Assembly (NCBI GenBank): GCA_028292105.1
Contig: JAQGMY010000062.1
Span: 1 to 46,267 of the forward strand
Length of the DNA stretch: 46,267 nucleotides
Direction of reading: 5' to 3'
Source: Ramlibacter sp.
Lineage (GTDB): Bacteria > Pseudomonadota > Gammaproteobacteria > Burkholderiales > Burkholderiaceae_C
The position numbers and the translations under genes are program-made. The notes below the pieces were generated by a model. It did not search any database. It saw only the letters and a program-made list of their open reading frames with translations, and was not told where the DNA came from. Below, one piece after another: positions 1-9,984 of the stretch (position 1 is the stretch's first letter; every line of letters starts with the position of its first letter).

Positions 1-28
1 GATCGGCCCCCACCCCTAAAATGGACGC

Positions 29-880
29 GTGCCCATCCTCAACGCCGACCTCCACTGCCATTCCGTGGTCTCCGACGGCACGCTCACGCCCGAAGCCCTG
101 GCGGCGCGGGCGGCTGGCAACGGCGTGGAGCTCTGGGCGCTGACCGACCATGACGAGATCGGCGGCCAGCAGCGGGCGATGGCCGCCGCCCATGCGCATG
201 GCATGAAATACCTGACCGGCACCGAGATCTCGGTCACCTTCGCGGGTGAGACGGTGCACATCATCGGGCTGGGCTTCGACCCGGAGGATCCCGAGATGAA
301 GCGCGGCCTGCAGGAAACCCGCGGCGGGCGCGAGGACCGGGCCAGGGAAATCGCCGCCGGCCTGGCGCAGGTCGGCATCCAGGACGCCTACGAAGGCGCG
401 CTCAGGTACGTCGGCAATCCGGAACTGATCTCGCGCACCCATTTCGCCCGGTTCATGGTGGACAGCGGCGTCTGCAAGGACACCGGCGACGTGTTCCGCC
501 GCTTCCTCACCGACGGCAAGCCTGGCTACGTGCCGCATCGCTGGGCTTCCCTCAAGCACGCGGTCGAGTGGATCACCAAGGCCGGCGGCATCGCCGTGAT
601 CGCCCACCCGGCGCGCTACAAGTTCACCGCCAACGAGGAGTACGCGCTCTTCACCGAGTTCAAGGCGCATGGCGGCCGCGGCGTCGAGGTGGTCACGGGC
701 AGCCACACGCCGGCCGAGTACGTGAAATATGGCGAGACGGCCCGGGAGTTCGGCCTGGCCGCCTCGCGCGGCAGCGATTTCCACAGCCCGGACGAAAGCC
801 ACACCGACCTTGGCAAGCTGCCCAACCTGGCGGCGGGGCTGACCCCGGTCTGGGAACTGGTGGCCGATCGCATCCGGTGA
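29..880 (+). CDS. PHP-domain phosphoesterase (3',5'-nucleoside bisphosphate phosphatase / RNase AM-like)
   Basis: GTG start; DLHCHSVVSDGTL, DHDEIGG, IAHPARY and GSDFHSPDE metal-binding motifs of the PHP family. Confidence 0.9.
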   Translation: MPILNADLHCHSVVSDGTLTPEALAARAAGNGVELWALTDHDEIGGQQRAMAAAHAHGMKYLTGTEISVTFAGETVHIIGLGFDPEDPEMKRGLQETRGGREDRAREIAAGLAQVGIQDAYEGALRYVGNPELISRTHFARFMVDSGVCKDTGDVFRRFLTDGKPGYVPHRWASLKHAVEWITKAGGIAVIAHPARYKFTANEEYALFTEFKAHGGRGVEVVTGSHTPAEYVKYGETAREFGLAASRGSDFHSPDESHTDLGKLPNLAAGLTPVWELVADRIR

Positions 881-1788
881 GCGGCACCGGCGCCCAGCGA
901 CTGCGCGGCGCCGGCCCTCTGGTCGGCATCCTGCTGGTGATAGCCGCCGGCGCCTGCTTTTCCGCCCTCGACACCACGACCAAGTGGGTCAGCGCCTCGC
1001 TGCCGCTGCTGATGGCGCTGTGGTGCCGCTACTTCTTCCAATCACTCGCGACCACGGCCGTGGTGCTGCCCACCCGTGGCTGGCAGGTCTGGCGCACGCG
1101 CCGGCTGGCCTGGCAGCTGGTGCGCGGGTTGCTGCTGCTCACCAGCAGCCTGCTCGCCTTCATCAGCCTGCGCTACCTGCCGGTGGGCGAGTTCACCGCC
1201 ATCGTCATGATCACGCCGCTGGTGGTGACGCTGCTGGCGGCCACGCTGCTCAAGGAGCACGTCTCGGGCCTGCGCTGGCTGCTGGTGGCAGGCGGCTTCG
1301 CCGGCACGGTGATCATCATCCGCCCGGGCGGCGCCAGCTTCGGCTGGACCAGCCTGCTGCCATTGGCGCTGGTGGCCAGCAACGCCAGCTTCCAGGTGCT
1401 CACCAGCAAGCTGGCGCGCACCGAAGATCCGGTGACCATGCACATGTACACCGGCTGGACCGGCACCATCGTCGCTTCGCTGGCGCTGCCCTTCGTCTGG
1501 GTGACGGTCACGGACCCGTGGGTGTGGGCCGGGCTCGCCTTCATGGGACTGATGGGAACGGTCGGCCACTTCCTGCTGATCCTGGCCTACTACCGGGCGC
1601 CCGCCGCCACGCTCACGCCCTACCTGTACAGCCAGATCGCCTTTGCCATGCTGGGCGGCTTCCTCGTGTTTTCCCACGTGCCCGACCACCTTTCCATGGC
1701 GGGAATCGTCATGATCGCGGTCTGCGGCGCCGCCGGCGCCTGGCTGACGGTGCGCGAAAGGCGTGGGCCGCGAGCCGCTGCCTCCTGA
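877..1788 (+). CDS. DMT/EamA family transporter
   Basis: GTG at 877 overlaps the previous stop (GTGA); about 10 hydrophobic helices, EamA-like duplication; trimmed from ORF 568..1788. Confidence 0.85.
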   Translation: MSGTGAQRLRGAGPLVGILLVIAAGACFSALDTTTKWVSASLPLLMALWCRYFFQSLATTAVVLPTRGWQVWRTRRLAWQLVRGLLLLTSSLLAFISLRYLPVGEFTAIVMITPLVVTLLAATLLKEHVSGLRWLLVAGGFAGTVIIIRPGGASFGWTSLLPLALVASNASFQVLTSKLARTEDPVTMHMYTGWTGTIVASLALPFVWVTVTDPWVWAGLAFMGLMGTVGHFLLILAYYRAPAATLTPYLYSQIAFAMLGGFLVFSHVPDHLSMAGIVMIAVCGAAGAWLTVRERRGPRAAAS

Positions 1789-1795
1789 GACCAAG

Positions 1796-2431
1796 ATGGC
1801 CCAGTTCTTCGACCTGCATCCGGACAACCCGCAGCCGCGCCTGCTCAAGCAGGCCGTGGCCATCCTCGCGTCGGGAGGTGTCGTCGCCGTGCCGACCGAC
1901 TCCAGCTACGCCATCGCCTGCCACCTCGACGACAAGGCAGCCGCCGACCGCCTGCGCCAGATCCGCCGCGTCGACGACAAGCATCACCTGACCTTGCTGT
2001 GCCGCGACCTGAGCGAAGTCGCCAACTACGCGCGCGTGGACAACAAGCAATACCGGTTGCTCAAGTCCGCCACGCCCGGTCCCTACACCTTCATCCTCGA
2101 GGCCACCCGCGAAGTGCCGCGCCGCGTGAGCCATCCGCAGCGCAAGACCATCGGCTTGCGCGTGCCGGACCACAAGGTGCTGCAGCAGTTGCTGGAGCTG
2201 CTCGGGGCCCCGTTGTTGTCCACCACCCTGATGGATCCGCAGGACGGCGAGATCCTGAACGAGCCCGGGGAGATCCGGCGCCGTTTCGAAAAGCAGCTGG
2301 CCGCGGTGATAGGCGCCGGCCCCTGCGCCGACCAGCCCACCACGGTGGTGGACCTCACCCCCATGGGCCAGGGCGGGGACGCCGTGCTGGTGCGCCAAGG
2401 CCGCGGCGATGCCTCGGTATTGGGGCTCTGA
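1796..2431 (+). CDS. L-threonylcarbamoyladenylate synthase family protein (Sua5/YciO/YrdC)
   Basis: GGVVAVPTDSSYAIACHLDD, KHHLTLLCRDLSEVA, GPYTFILEAT, RRVSHPQRKTIGLRVPDH motifs; start may be 1763 or 1796. Confidence 0.88.
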   Translation: MAQFFDLHPDNPQPRLLKQAVAILASGGVVAVPTDSSYAIACHLDDKAAADRLRQIRRVDDKHHLTLLCRDLSEVANYARVDNKQYRLLKSATPGPYTFILEATREVPRRVSHPQRKTIGLRVPDHKVLQQLLELLGAPLLSTTLMDPQDGEILNEPGEIRRRFEKQLAAVIGAGPCADQPTTVVDLTPMGQGGDAVLVRQGRGDASVLGL

Positions 2432-2443
2432 GACAATGGGGCG

Positions 2444-3112
2444 GTGGATTTCAACAACCTCATACAGACCGTCCTGATCTATGCACTGCCGGTGCTGTTC
2501 GCCATCACCGTGCACGAGGCCGCGCACGGCTACGTGGCGCGCTACCTGGGCGACAACACGGCGTACGTGCAAGGCCGGGTCACGCTCAACCCCCTGAAGC
2601 ACATCGACCCCATAGGCACCATCCTGATGCCGCTGATGCTGTACTTCGCCACTTCCGGGGCCTTTCTTTTCGGCTACGCCAAGCCGGTGCCGGTGAACTT
2701 CAGCCACTTGCGCCGCCCCAAGCGCGACATGGTTTGGGTGGCGCTGGCCGGTCCCGCCTCCAACTTCATCCAGGCGATCCTGTGGGCGCTGCTGTTCACG
2801 ATCCTGGTCGGCAGCGGGGCGCAGGAGCGCTTCTTCCTCGACATGGCCAAGGCGGGCGTGCTGGTGAACCTGGTGATGTGGGCCTTCAACCTGTTTCCGC
2901 TGCCGCCGCTCGATGGCGGCCGGGTGCTGGCCGGGCTGCTGCCGGCGCGCCAGGCGATCGCCTTCAGCCGCATCGAGCCCTGGGGTTTCTTCATCGTCAT
3001 GGGCCTGGTGCTCGCGGGCATCGTCGGCACGATCTGGCTGCGGCCCCTGATGGCGGCCGGTTACTGGGTGATCAGCGTGCTGATGGCCCCGCTGAACCTC
3101 CTGCTGAACTGA
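2444..3112 (+). CDS. Site-2 protease family protein (M50 metallopeptidase, membrane)
   Basis: HEAAHGYVA zinc motif, NPLKHIDPIGT, NLFPLPPLDGGR second motif, several TM segments. Confidence 0.9.
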   Translation: MDFNNLIQTVLIYALPVLFAITVHEAAHGYVARYLGDNTAYVQGRVTLNPLKHIDPIGTILMPLMLYFATSGAFLFGYAKPVPVNFSHLRRPKRDMVWVALAGPASNFIQAILWALLFTILVGSGAQERFFLDMAKAGVLVNLVMWAFNLFPLPPLDGGRVLAGLLPARQAIAFSRIEPWGFFIVMGLVLAGIVGTIWLRPLMAAGYWVISVLMAPLNLLLN

Positions 3113-3116
3113 ACGC

Positions 3117-4409
3117 ATGCGCCCGATCGAACGCTTCCTCACCGGCATCACCACCACCGGCACGCCGCACCTGGGCAACTACGTGGGCGCGATCCGCCCG
3201 GCGGTCCAGGCCAGCAAGCGCGAAGGCACCGAGAACTTCTACTTCCTGGCGGACTACCACGCCCTGATCAAGTGCGACGAGCCGGCGCGGATCCAGCGCT
3301 CCACGCTGGAGATCGCCGCCTGCTGGCTGGCCGCGGGACTCGATGCGCAGCAGGTGTTCTTCTATCGGCAGTCGGACATCCCCGAGATCCCGGAGCTGAC
3401 CTGGCTGCTCACCTGCGTCACCGGCAAGGGCGTGCTCAATCGCGCCCACGCCTACAAGGCGCAGGTCGACAAGAACCTCGCCGCCGGCGTCGACGCGGAC
3501 GCCGAAGTGACGGCCGGCCTGTTCATGTATCCGGTGCTGATGGCCGCCGACATCCTGCTGTTCCAGGCGCACAAGATCCCGGTGGGGCGCGACCAGATCC
3601 AGCACATCGAGATGGCGCGCGACATGGCGCAAAGCTACAACCATCTGTACGGCGAGCACCTGGTGCTGCCGGAGGCGGCGGTCGACGAGTCCGTGGCGCT
3701 GCTGCCCGGGCTGGACGGGCGGAAAATGAGCAAGAGCTACGACAACGTGATCGCGCTGTTCGGGCCGCGCGAGCAGGTGCGCAAGCAGATCTTCTCGATC
3801 GTCACCGACTCGCGCGCACCGGGCGAACCCAAGCAGGTCGAGGGCTCGGCGCTGTTCCAGATCTACCAGGCCTTCGCGTCGGCGCAAGAGACGCAGCAGT
3901 TGCGCCAGGCCTATGCGGACGGCATCGCCTGGTCGGACGCCAAGCAGCTGCTGTTCGAGCGCATCGACCGCGAAGTGGCGCCCATGCGCGAGCGCTACGA
4001 GCAACTGGTGGCCAATCCGCACGCGCTCGAAGAGATCCTGCAAGCCGGCGCCGCCAAGGCGCGCGCCCGGGCCACCCCTTTCCTGCGCGAACTGCGCCAC
4101 GCGGTGGGGCTGCGCAACCTCGCGGCGAGCGCGGCCACCGGCAAGAAGGCGCAGGCCAGGGCGGCGCTTCCCAGCTTCAAGCAGTATCGCGAAGCCGATG
4201 GCCGGTTCTACTTCAAGTTCGTCGATGCGCAGGGCCGCTTGCTGCTGCAGAGCGCCGGCTTCGCTTCACCCAAGGAAGCCGGGCAGTTCATCGCGCAGCT
4301 GAAGGCGTCCCAGGCGCTGCCCGACGCGGCGATGGCGACGCCGCCGGACGGTGTCGAAGCCGGGCAGGTGACGACCGCGCTGAAGCACCTGGCCGACAGT
4401 GGAAACTAA
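3117..4409 (+). CDS. trpS: Tryptophan--tRNA ligase
   Basis: TTGTPHLGNYVGAIRP (HIGH-like), FLADYHALI, GRKMSKSYDN (KMSKS); 430 aa with C-terminal extension. Confidence 0.96.
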   Translation: MRPIERFLTGITTTGTPHLGNYVGAIRPAVQASKREGTENFYFLADYHALIKCDEPARIQRSTLEIAACWLAAGLDAQQVFFYRQSDIPEIPELTWLLTCVTGKGVLNRAHAYKAQVDKNLAAGVDADAEVTAGLFMYPVLMAADILLFQAHKIPVGRDQIQHIEMARDMAQSYNHLYGEHLVLPEAAVDESVALLPGLDGRKMSKSYDNVIALFGPREQVRKQIFSIVTDSRAPGEPKQVEGSALFQIYQAFASAQETQQLRQAYADGIAWSDAKQLLFERIDREVAPMRERYEQLVANPHALEEILQAGAAKARARATPFLRELRHAVGLRNLAASAATGKKAQARAALPSFKQYREADGRFYFKFVDAQGRLLLQSAGFASPKEAGQFIAQLKASQALPDAAMATPPDGVEAGQVTTALKHLADSGN

Positions 4410-4487
4410 GGCGTTACTACCGAGGTGCTCACCGTGGAAGCAGTATCCTTGCCGCTCGTAGCCGCTGGAATCACATTGTCGAAAATC

Positions 4488-5081
4488 ATGACTGTCTACG
4501 TCATCGACGACCACCCGCTGATGCGGGAGGCCGTGGTGATGCTGCTGCGCCGGATGCGTCCGGGCGCCAACGTCGTCGAACTGGATCGCATCGGCGGCGT
4601 CGAAGCCGCCGTCAAGCAGCACGGTGACCCGGACCTCATCACGCTGGACCTCAAGCTGCCGGACACCACCGGCACTTCGGGTGTGCACGAACTCAAGAAG
4701 CGCTTCCCGCAGACGCCGCTGGCGGTGCTCTCCGCTTCCCCGGCCAGCGACGCCGAGGAGCAGTGCATCGAGGCCGGCGCCGACATCTACATCGAGAAAT
4801 CCTCAGGGGCCCAGGAAATCGGCAACGCGCTGCGTGCGCTGCTGTCCGCCGACGGCCAGTTCGAGGAGCTCGCGCCGACCGACAGCAAGCTGTCGAAGCG
4901 GCAAAAGCAGTTGATCGTGATGCTCGATCGCGGTTTGTCCAACCGCGAGATCGCCGACGAACTCGGCATCAGCGAGCACACGGTCAAGGTCCACCTGTGG
5001 CGCCTGTTCCGCCGCCTGGGCGTCAAGAGCCGCACGCAGACCATCCACTTCGCCCGCACTCACGGCATGTTGACCAGCTGA
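4488..5081 (+). CDS. NarL/FixJ-type response regulator
   Basis: VYVIDDHPLMREAV receiver, DLITLDLKLPD phospho-Asp, C-terminal LSNREIADELGISEHTVKVHLWRLFRRLGVKSRTQ HTH; ATG 4488 preferred over GTG 4425. Confidence 0.93.
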   Translation: MTVYVIDDHPLMREAVVMLLRRMRPGANVVELDRIGGVEAAVKQHGDPDLITLDLKLPDTTGTSGVHELKKRFPQTPLAVLSASPASDAEEQCIEAGADIYIEKSSGAQEIGNALRALLSADGQFEELAPTDSKLSKRQKQLIVMLDRGLSNREIADELGISEHTVKVHLWRLFRRLGVKSRTQTIHFARTHGMLTS

Positions 5082-6475
5082 GCGACCGAGGTCACCGCGC
5101 GTTCGGCAGCGGCGCGCGGGTCGGTCGGCTTGAGCATCAGCCGGAACACCGTGCCCTTGCCTGGCCGCGAGGCCAGCGACAAGGGGTGCCCCAGGATGTT
5201 GGTCAGGCGCGCCACGATGTACAGGCCCAGGCCGAAGCCGTCCTCCGTGCCGGCGTGGCTCGGGACCTTGTAGAACTCGCGGAAGATCTCGCGCTGGTGC
5301 CCCGGCGCGATGCCCCGGCCGGTATCCCAGATCTCGATGCGCAGCCCCTGGCGCGTGGCGCGCGACGCCACGAGGATGCCGCCTTGCTGGGTGTACTTCA
5401 CCGCGTTGGAGATCAGGTTGCCCACCACCCGCTGCAGCAGGATCGGGTCGGACACCGCCGTGCCGGGGCGCACGTGCACCCGGAACTGCAGGCCCTTGGC
5501 TTCGCACAGCGGCCGGTATTGCAGCTCCAGGTCGTGCAGCAGCTTGGCCAGGTGGACCGGCTCGATGTTCAGCCGGATCTTGCCGGAGTCGAGCCTGGCC
5601 AGGTCGAACAGCGAGTCGAACAACTGGTTCACCGCCTTGGTCGATTCGACGATCTTCGGCGCCAGTTCGTGCACCAGCTCCGGCTCGCTTCCCAGCCAGT
5701 CGGCGTAGAGGCCCAGCGCGTGCACCGGCTGGCGGATGTCGTGGGCGGCGCTGGCGAGGAAGCGGTTCTTGATCTCGACGGCGTCGAGCGCCGCCTGCGT
5801 CTGGCGGGTGAGCGATTCGATCAACTGCGTATTGCGGAACTGCAGCTCGAAATTCTTGCGCTGCGTGTGGTGCAGCCGGTCGCCGGCCTGCAGCAGCACC
5901 TGCCAGAACAGCAGCAGCAGGGTCACCACCCACCAGTGGTAGGCCGGCCCCTGCAGCTGCAGCTCCATTCCCATGCGCCAGGCCATCACCGCCAGCGCCG
6001 TCGCCGCCAGGGTGTTCAGGTAGGTGCGCATCGCGGCGCGCAGGCTGGAAAGGGTGTTGATCGAGACCATCGCCAGTCCGGCCAGCGCCAGCCAGCAAAT
6101 GAACTGGTCCGCGAGTGACGAGCGGTCGAAATACAGCACCGTCATCAGGCCCCACACCAGGGCGGACAGCGGCCACACCCACTGGTAGCGGCGAAAGAAC
6201 GCCAGGTGTTCGCTGGTGCCGCGATCCACCACTTCGCGCTGGTAGCGGCGCAGGATTGCGAAACGGGCGGCCGCGGTGGCCAGCCCCGCCAGCACCCACA
6301 GCGTCAGCAGCAGCGGCGAGGCATCGGCCCACAGCACCCCCGCGATGATCGCCACCAGCAGCAGCCCCACCCACTGCGTATTGCGCTGGGTGCGCATCAG
6401 GTTGCGAACCAGTTCGCCTTCGACCCAGCGCGCCTCCTCGGAGCTCGTGGGCGTCGGCAGACTCTCTGATTTCAT
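5060..6475 (-). CDS. Membrane sensor histidine kinase
   Basis: Multi-TM N-terminus, SAAHDIRQPVHALGLYADWL H-box, NLISNAVKYTQQGG N-box, DTGRGIAPG and GFGLGLYIVARL G-boxes; 3' end overlaps the response regulator. Confidence 0.93.
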   Translation of the reverse strand: MKSESLPTPTSSEEARWVEGELVRNLMRTQRNTQWVGLLLVAIIAGVLWADASPLLLTLWVLAGLATAAARFAILRRYQREVVDRGTSEHLAFFRRYQWVWPLSALVWGLMTVLYFDRSSLADQFICWLALAGLAMVSINTLSSLRAAMRTYLNTLAATALAVMAWRMGMELQLQGPAYHWWVVTLLLLFWQVLLQAGDRLHHTQRKNFELQFRNTQLIESLTRQTQAALDAVEIKNRFLASAAHDIRQPVHALGLYADWLGSEPELVHELAPKIVESTKAVNQLFDSLFDLARLDSGKIRLNIEPVHLAKLLHDLELQYRPLCEAKGLQFRVHVRPGTAVSDPILLQRVVGNLISNAVKYTQQGGILVASRATRQGLRIEIWDTGRGIAPGHQREIFREFYKVPSHAGTEDGFGLGLYIVARLTNILGHPLSLASRPGKGTVFRLMLKPTDPRAAAERAVTSVAQLVNMP

Positions 6476-6681
6476 GAAGCGAGTCTAGAACAAGCCTTCC
6501 GACTGTCCTGCAAACGCGAAGGAACGCACCGACAGAGCTATGGTCCCCGTCCTACATTGCAGTTCACCTCTTGCATCCAGACTCGTCTTTACGTTGACCT
6601 GATGCTCCCGAGACGGCAGCGTAAACACCCTGGACACAGGGCCCCACCCGGTGTTCGCATTTCAACCTTGCAGAGGACCCC

Positions 6682-6909
6682 ATGGACTCCCAAACCGCCG
6701 CCCACGACACCGATAACATCAAGACCACGCCGAAGAAGTCGCTCCGCGGTTTCGCTGCGATGGACCCGCAGCGCCAGCGGGAAATCGCCAGCCTCGGAGG
6801 GCGTGCCGCCCACCAGAGCGGGCATGCCCACGAGTTCACCAGCGAAGAAGCGCGGGCCGCGGGCAAGAAGCGCCACGCCCGCGCCGGCGACGCGCCTCGC
6901 GCCAGCTGA
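6682..6909 (+). CDS. KGG/GsiB-like stress-induced small protein
   Basis: RGFAAMDPQRQREIASLGGRAAHQSGHAHEFTSEEARAAGKK, KGG-repeat-like motif; 75 aa. Confidence 0.8.
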   Translation: MDSQTAAHDTDNIKTTPKKSLRGFAAMDPQRQREIASLGGRAAHQSGHAHEFTSEEARAAGKKRHARAGDAPRAS

Positions 6910-6994
6910 ACTGCCCCAGCCGTAGGACGCGGCGGTCCGGGCCTGGGCTGCGGGACTGACAGTTCCGCCCCGGCCCGCACCCTAGGATGCACCC

Positions 6995-7348
6995 ATGCCG
7001 TCCGCAACCGCAGCGCCGTCCACGCCCTCTTCTCTCCCTGCCTGCTCCGCTCCGGCGCAAGTGCATGCTTGCCCGGCGCAGCAGCTGGCGTCAGCGTATC
7101 GCGCGCTCTGGCTCGCCACCCTGTCGCTGATGACGGCCTTCATGCAGACGCAGGCGCCGGCGCATCGCCACCTCATCGCGGGCCGCATAGGCCGCAACTT
7201 CGAAACCCTCTCGCACCCGAACGACTGCTTCGACAGCGGCTGCCGCGCCACCTTTGCCGGCCTGGCCCAGCATTGGGCGCAGAAGGCGGAGCAGTTCGCC
7301 CCCCGGTCCCGGGACGAGCGCAAGGGTGTAGTCGCCGCGCTGCTCTAA
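6995..7348 (+). CDS. Hypothetical protein
   Basis: ORF with coding-like composition between KGG and Ku genes; no recognised motif. Confidence 0.45.
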   Translation: MPSATAAPSTPSSLPACSAPAQVHACPAQQLASAYRALWLATLSLMTAFMQTQAPAHRHLIAGRIGRNFETLSHPNDCFDSGCRATFAGLAQHWAQKAEQFAPRSRDERKGVVAALL

Positions 7349-7475
7349 CCAGGCTAAGCGGCCACCCTAGGCAAGCGCCATGGCAGTGGACGCAGGACTA
7401 CAGCGGCGCCGTCCGGCGTCCGACATGCCTTCCGTGCACACATTCGCAAACTCGCCGAAACATTCGGAAGCGCTT

Positions 7476-8477
7476 ATGGCAGATACCAAGGGCATGGCGA
7501 AAACCTCCACGCGCTCGCTGTGGAAAGGCGCCATCACGTTCGGGCTCGTCCATATTCCCATCGGGCTCTATTCGGCCACGGAGGAGAGCGACGTCGACTT
7601 CGACTGGCTCGACAAGCGCACGATGGACCCGGTCGGCTACAAGCGCATCAACAAGCGCACCGGGCAGGAGATCGACAAGGACAACGTGGTCAAGGGCGTG
7701 GAGCATGGCAAGGGCAACTATGTGGTCCTGTCGGCCGATGAGATCGCCGAAGCCTACCCCCGCACCACGCAGACCATAGAGATAGAGGCTTTCGTCGACG
7801 TCGACGAGGTGCCGTTCGTCTATCTCGAAAAGCCGTACTACACGGCGCCGATCAACAAGGCGGACAAGGTCTACGCGCTGCTGCGCGAAGCCCTCAAGGA
7901 AACCGGCAAGGCCGGACTCGCCAAGGTCGTGATCCGCAGCAAGCAGCACCTTGCGGTGGTGCTGCCCTGCGGGCCGGCGCTGGTGCTGAACCTGCTGCGC
8001 TGGGGCGGCGAGGTCCGGTCCGCCGACGACCTGCCGCTGCCGGCCAGCGGCAAAGCGGGCGTCAAGGACGCCGAACTGGCCATGGCCAAGCACCTGATCG
8101 AGGACATGAGTGGCCACTGGAGCGCCACCGAGTACCAGGACAATTTCCACGACGCCGTCATGAAGCTGGTGGAAGCCAAGGCCAAGGCCGGCGAATCCGA
8201 GGCGGTGGCCCCGCTGGAAGAAGCGCCGCCAGCGCAAGGCGCCGACGTCATCGACCTCACCGAACTGCTGCGGCGCAGCCTGAGGGGCGGCGCCCGGACG
8301 GAATCCGCACCGGCGAAGAAGGCAGCTTCGTCGACGACCGCGCACAAGACGACGGCTTCCCGCAGCCGCAAGCCCGCCGCGGAGCGCGCCGCGGCTGCCA
8401 GTCCGCCCCGCAAGCGCGCCGCCCCGGCCGCCAAGCGGGCCACCGCCAAGACTTCACCGGCGCGACGCGCCGGCTGA
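7476..8477 (+). CDS. ku: Ku protein, non-homologous end joining, with basic C-terminal tail
   Basis: SLWKGAITFGLVHIPIGLYSATEESDVDFDWLDKRTMDPVGYKRINKRTG is the bacterial Ku signature; KKAAS..RKPAAERAAA..RKRAAPAAKRATAK tail. Confidence 0.95.
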   Translation: MADTKGMAKTSTRSLWKGAITFGLVHIPIGLYSATEESDVDFDWLDKRTMDPVGYKRINKRTGQEIDKDNVVKGVEHGKGNYVVLSADEIAEAYPRTTQTIEIEAFVDVDEVPFVYLEKPYYTAPINKADKVYALLREALKETGKAGLAKVVIRSKQHLAVVLPCGPALVLNLLRWGGEVRSADDLPLPASGKAGVKDAELAMAKHLIEDMSGHWSATEYQDNFHDAVMKLVEAKAKAGESEAVAPLEEAPPAQGADVIDLTELLRRSLRGGARTESAPAKKAASSTTAHKTTASRSRKPAAERAAAASPPRKRAAPAAKRATAKTSPARRAG

Positions 8478-8489
8478 CCGAGAGCGAAC

Positions 8490-8993
8490 ATGGACATGAC
8501 CGTTTACCTGGCCGCCTGGCTGGCCGCGGCGCTGCTGGCAGTCGCCGGCCTGAGCTGGGTGCTCGCGCGCTACAAGCGCCGGCACGACATGCGCCGCATC
8601 CAGGCGCATGACCTGCTGCACGCCTTGCAGCGCTATTCCGGATGGGTCTGCGCCCAGCGCCTGGCCGCGGTGTTCCAGGGGGAGGGACCGGAGGCCGCCG
8701 CGGCGCTGGACCAGGCCTGCTCCGTCCGCGCCGCCTGGTTTCCCGAGCTCGCCGGCGACATGGCGGAGGTGCTGGCCGTGCACAACCGGCTGATCAACTT
8801 CCTGAGCAACCAGCAGGCCCTGTGGCTGCGCGACCCCGAGCACTGGCTGGAGTCGGAGCACGACAAGCGCTTCATGGCCCTGTGGAAGCAGCACCGCATC
8901 GCCCTGCAGGCCCTGCAGTCCAAGGTGGAACAGGTCATCAGCATGCGGATCCAGCCAGCTTCGGCGCCGCGCCGCAACACGACCTATGCCTGA
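8490..8993 (+). CDS. Hypothetical protein with N-terminal TM anchor
   Basis: MDMTVYLAAWLAAALLAVAGLSWVLARY TM helix, then helical soluble region; no family recognised. Confidence 0.65.
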   Translation: MDMTVYLAAWLAAALLAVAGLSWVLARYKRRHDMRRIQAHDLLHALQRYSGWVCAQRLAAVFQGEGPEAAAALDQACSVRAAWFPELAGDMAEVLAVHNRLINFLSNQQALWLRDPEHWLESEHDKRFMALWKQHRIALQALQSKVEQVISMRIQPASAPRRNTTYA

Positions 8994-9489
8994 AATGACC
9001 CACGAGGAAACGGAGGACGCCATGAAAAACCCGATGGGAACGCTGGGCGCGGTGGCCGCCGGCGCACTGGCGATGTATTACCTCGACCCGGACCTGGGCG
9101 CGCGCCGGCGGGCGCTGCTGACAGACCTGGTGCGCAGCGGCCTGCCGGGCGACAGTGGCCGCCGGGGCCGCGGGCCGCAGGCGCGGCGGACCTACCAGCG
9201 CGGCACGGAGGGCGACCCGCGCAGCGATGCCGCCCTGCGTGACCGCATCCAGGGCCGGCTCGGCCGTCTGGTGAGTTTTCCCGGCGCCCTGCAGGTGAGC
9301 GTGAGCGATGGCGTGGTGCGGCTTGCCGGCCGCGTGCTGGCCAAGGAGCGCGACGGCCTGCTGGCCCAGTTGCGGGACATGGAGGGCGTGCAGAAACTGG
9401 TGAACGCCATGACGGCGCACGACAATCCGCAGGAAGTGGCCAGCCGCGGCGCCGCCGCAGCGGCTGCCGCTGCCTCCCTCGCTGCCTGA
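8986..9489 (+). CDS. BON-domain protein
   Basis: DAALRDRIQGRLGRLVSFPGALQVSVSDGVVRLAGRVLAKERDGLLAQLRDMEGVQKLVNAM (BON fold pattern); start could be 9022. Confidence 0.8.
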   Translation: MPEMTHEETEDAMKNPMGTLGAVAAGALAMYYLDPDLGARRRALLTDLVRSGLPGDSGRRGRGPQARRTYQRGTEGDPRSDAALRDRIQGRLGRLVSFPGALQVSVSDGVVRLAGRVLAKERDGLLAQLRDMEGVQKLVNAMTAHDNPQEVASRGAAAAAAAASLAA

Positions 9490-9563
9490 CCGCTGTTGCG
9501 GCAATCTCCTGTTTGCTGCGCCGGAGCTGGCGGCTACCATGGGTGCCGCCCCGAAAGCATCGC

Positions 9564-9854
9564 ATGAGTCGTTCCTCCCGCTGGATCGCCGCCGCCGCCC
9601 TGGCGCTGGTGCTGCTGGCCGTGTGCGTCTACTACCGCCTCTGGGGCGGCGTGGCGCTGCTGGCGGTCGCCGCTGCCGGCTCCGCCTGGTACCGCATCCA
9701 GGTTTCTCGCGGGGAAGCCACCGAGCAGTTCTTCGGTGATTTCGGCGAGGAGACCCGCCTGACCGCGTTCCAGGGTGGCTCGCCCAGCGAGATGCCCGTC
9801 GACCGCTCGGAGCGGCAACAGGCTCAGCCGCACCAGCCTCCCGCCGGCTCCTGA
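9564..9854 (+). CDS. Hypothetical membrane protein
   Basis: Two hydrophobic segments at N-terminus, 96 aa. Confidence 0.5.
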   Translation: MSRSSRWIAAAALALVLLAVCVYYRLWGGVALLAVAAAGSAWYRIQVSRGEATEQFFGDFGEETRLTAFQGGSPSEMPVDRSERQQAQPHQPPAGS

Positions 9855-9984
9855 TCAGGCACCGGCTCCGTCCCGCCGTCATCCTTCCGTCCCACCGCCA
9901 CAGACGCACGGAGCCTACACACCCGTCCAGCTGGCACACCTACCTTGCAGCCATGCATCGCATGTAACCCTGGAGGTGACACCC

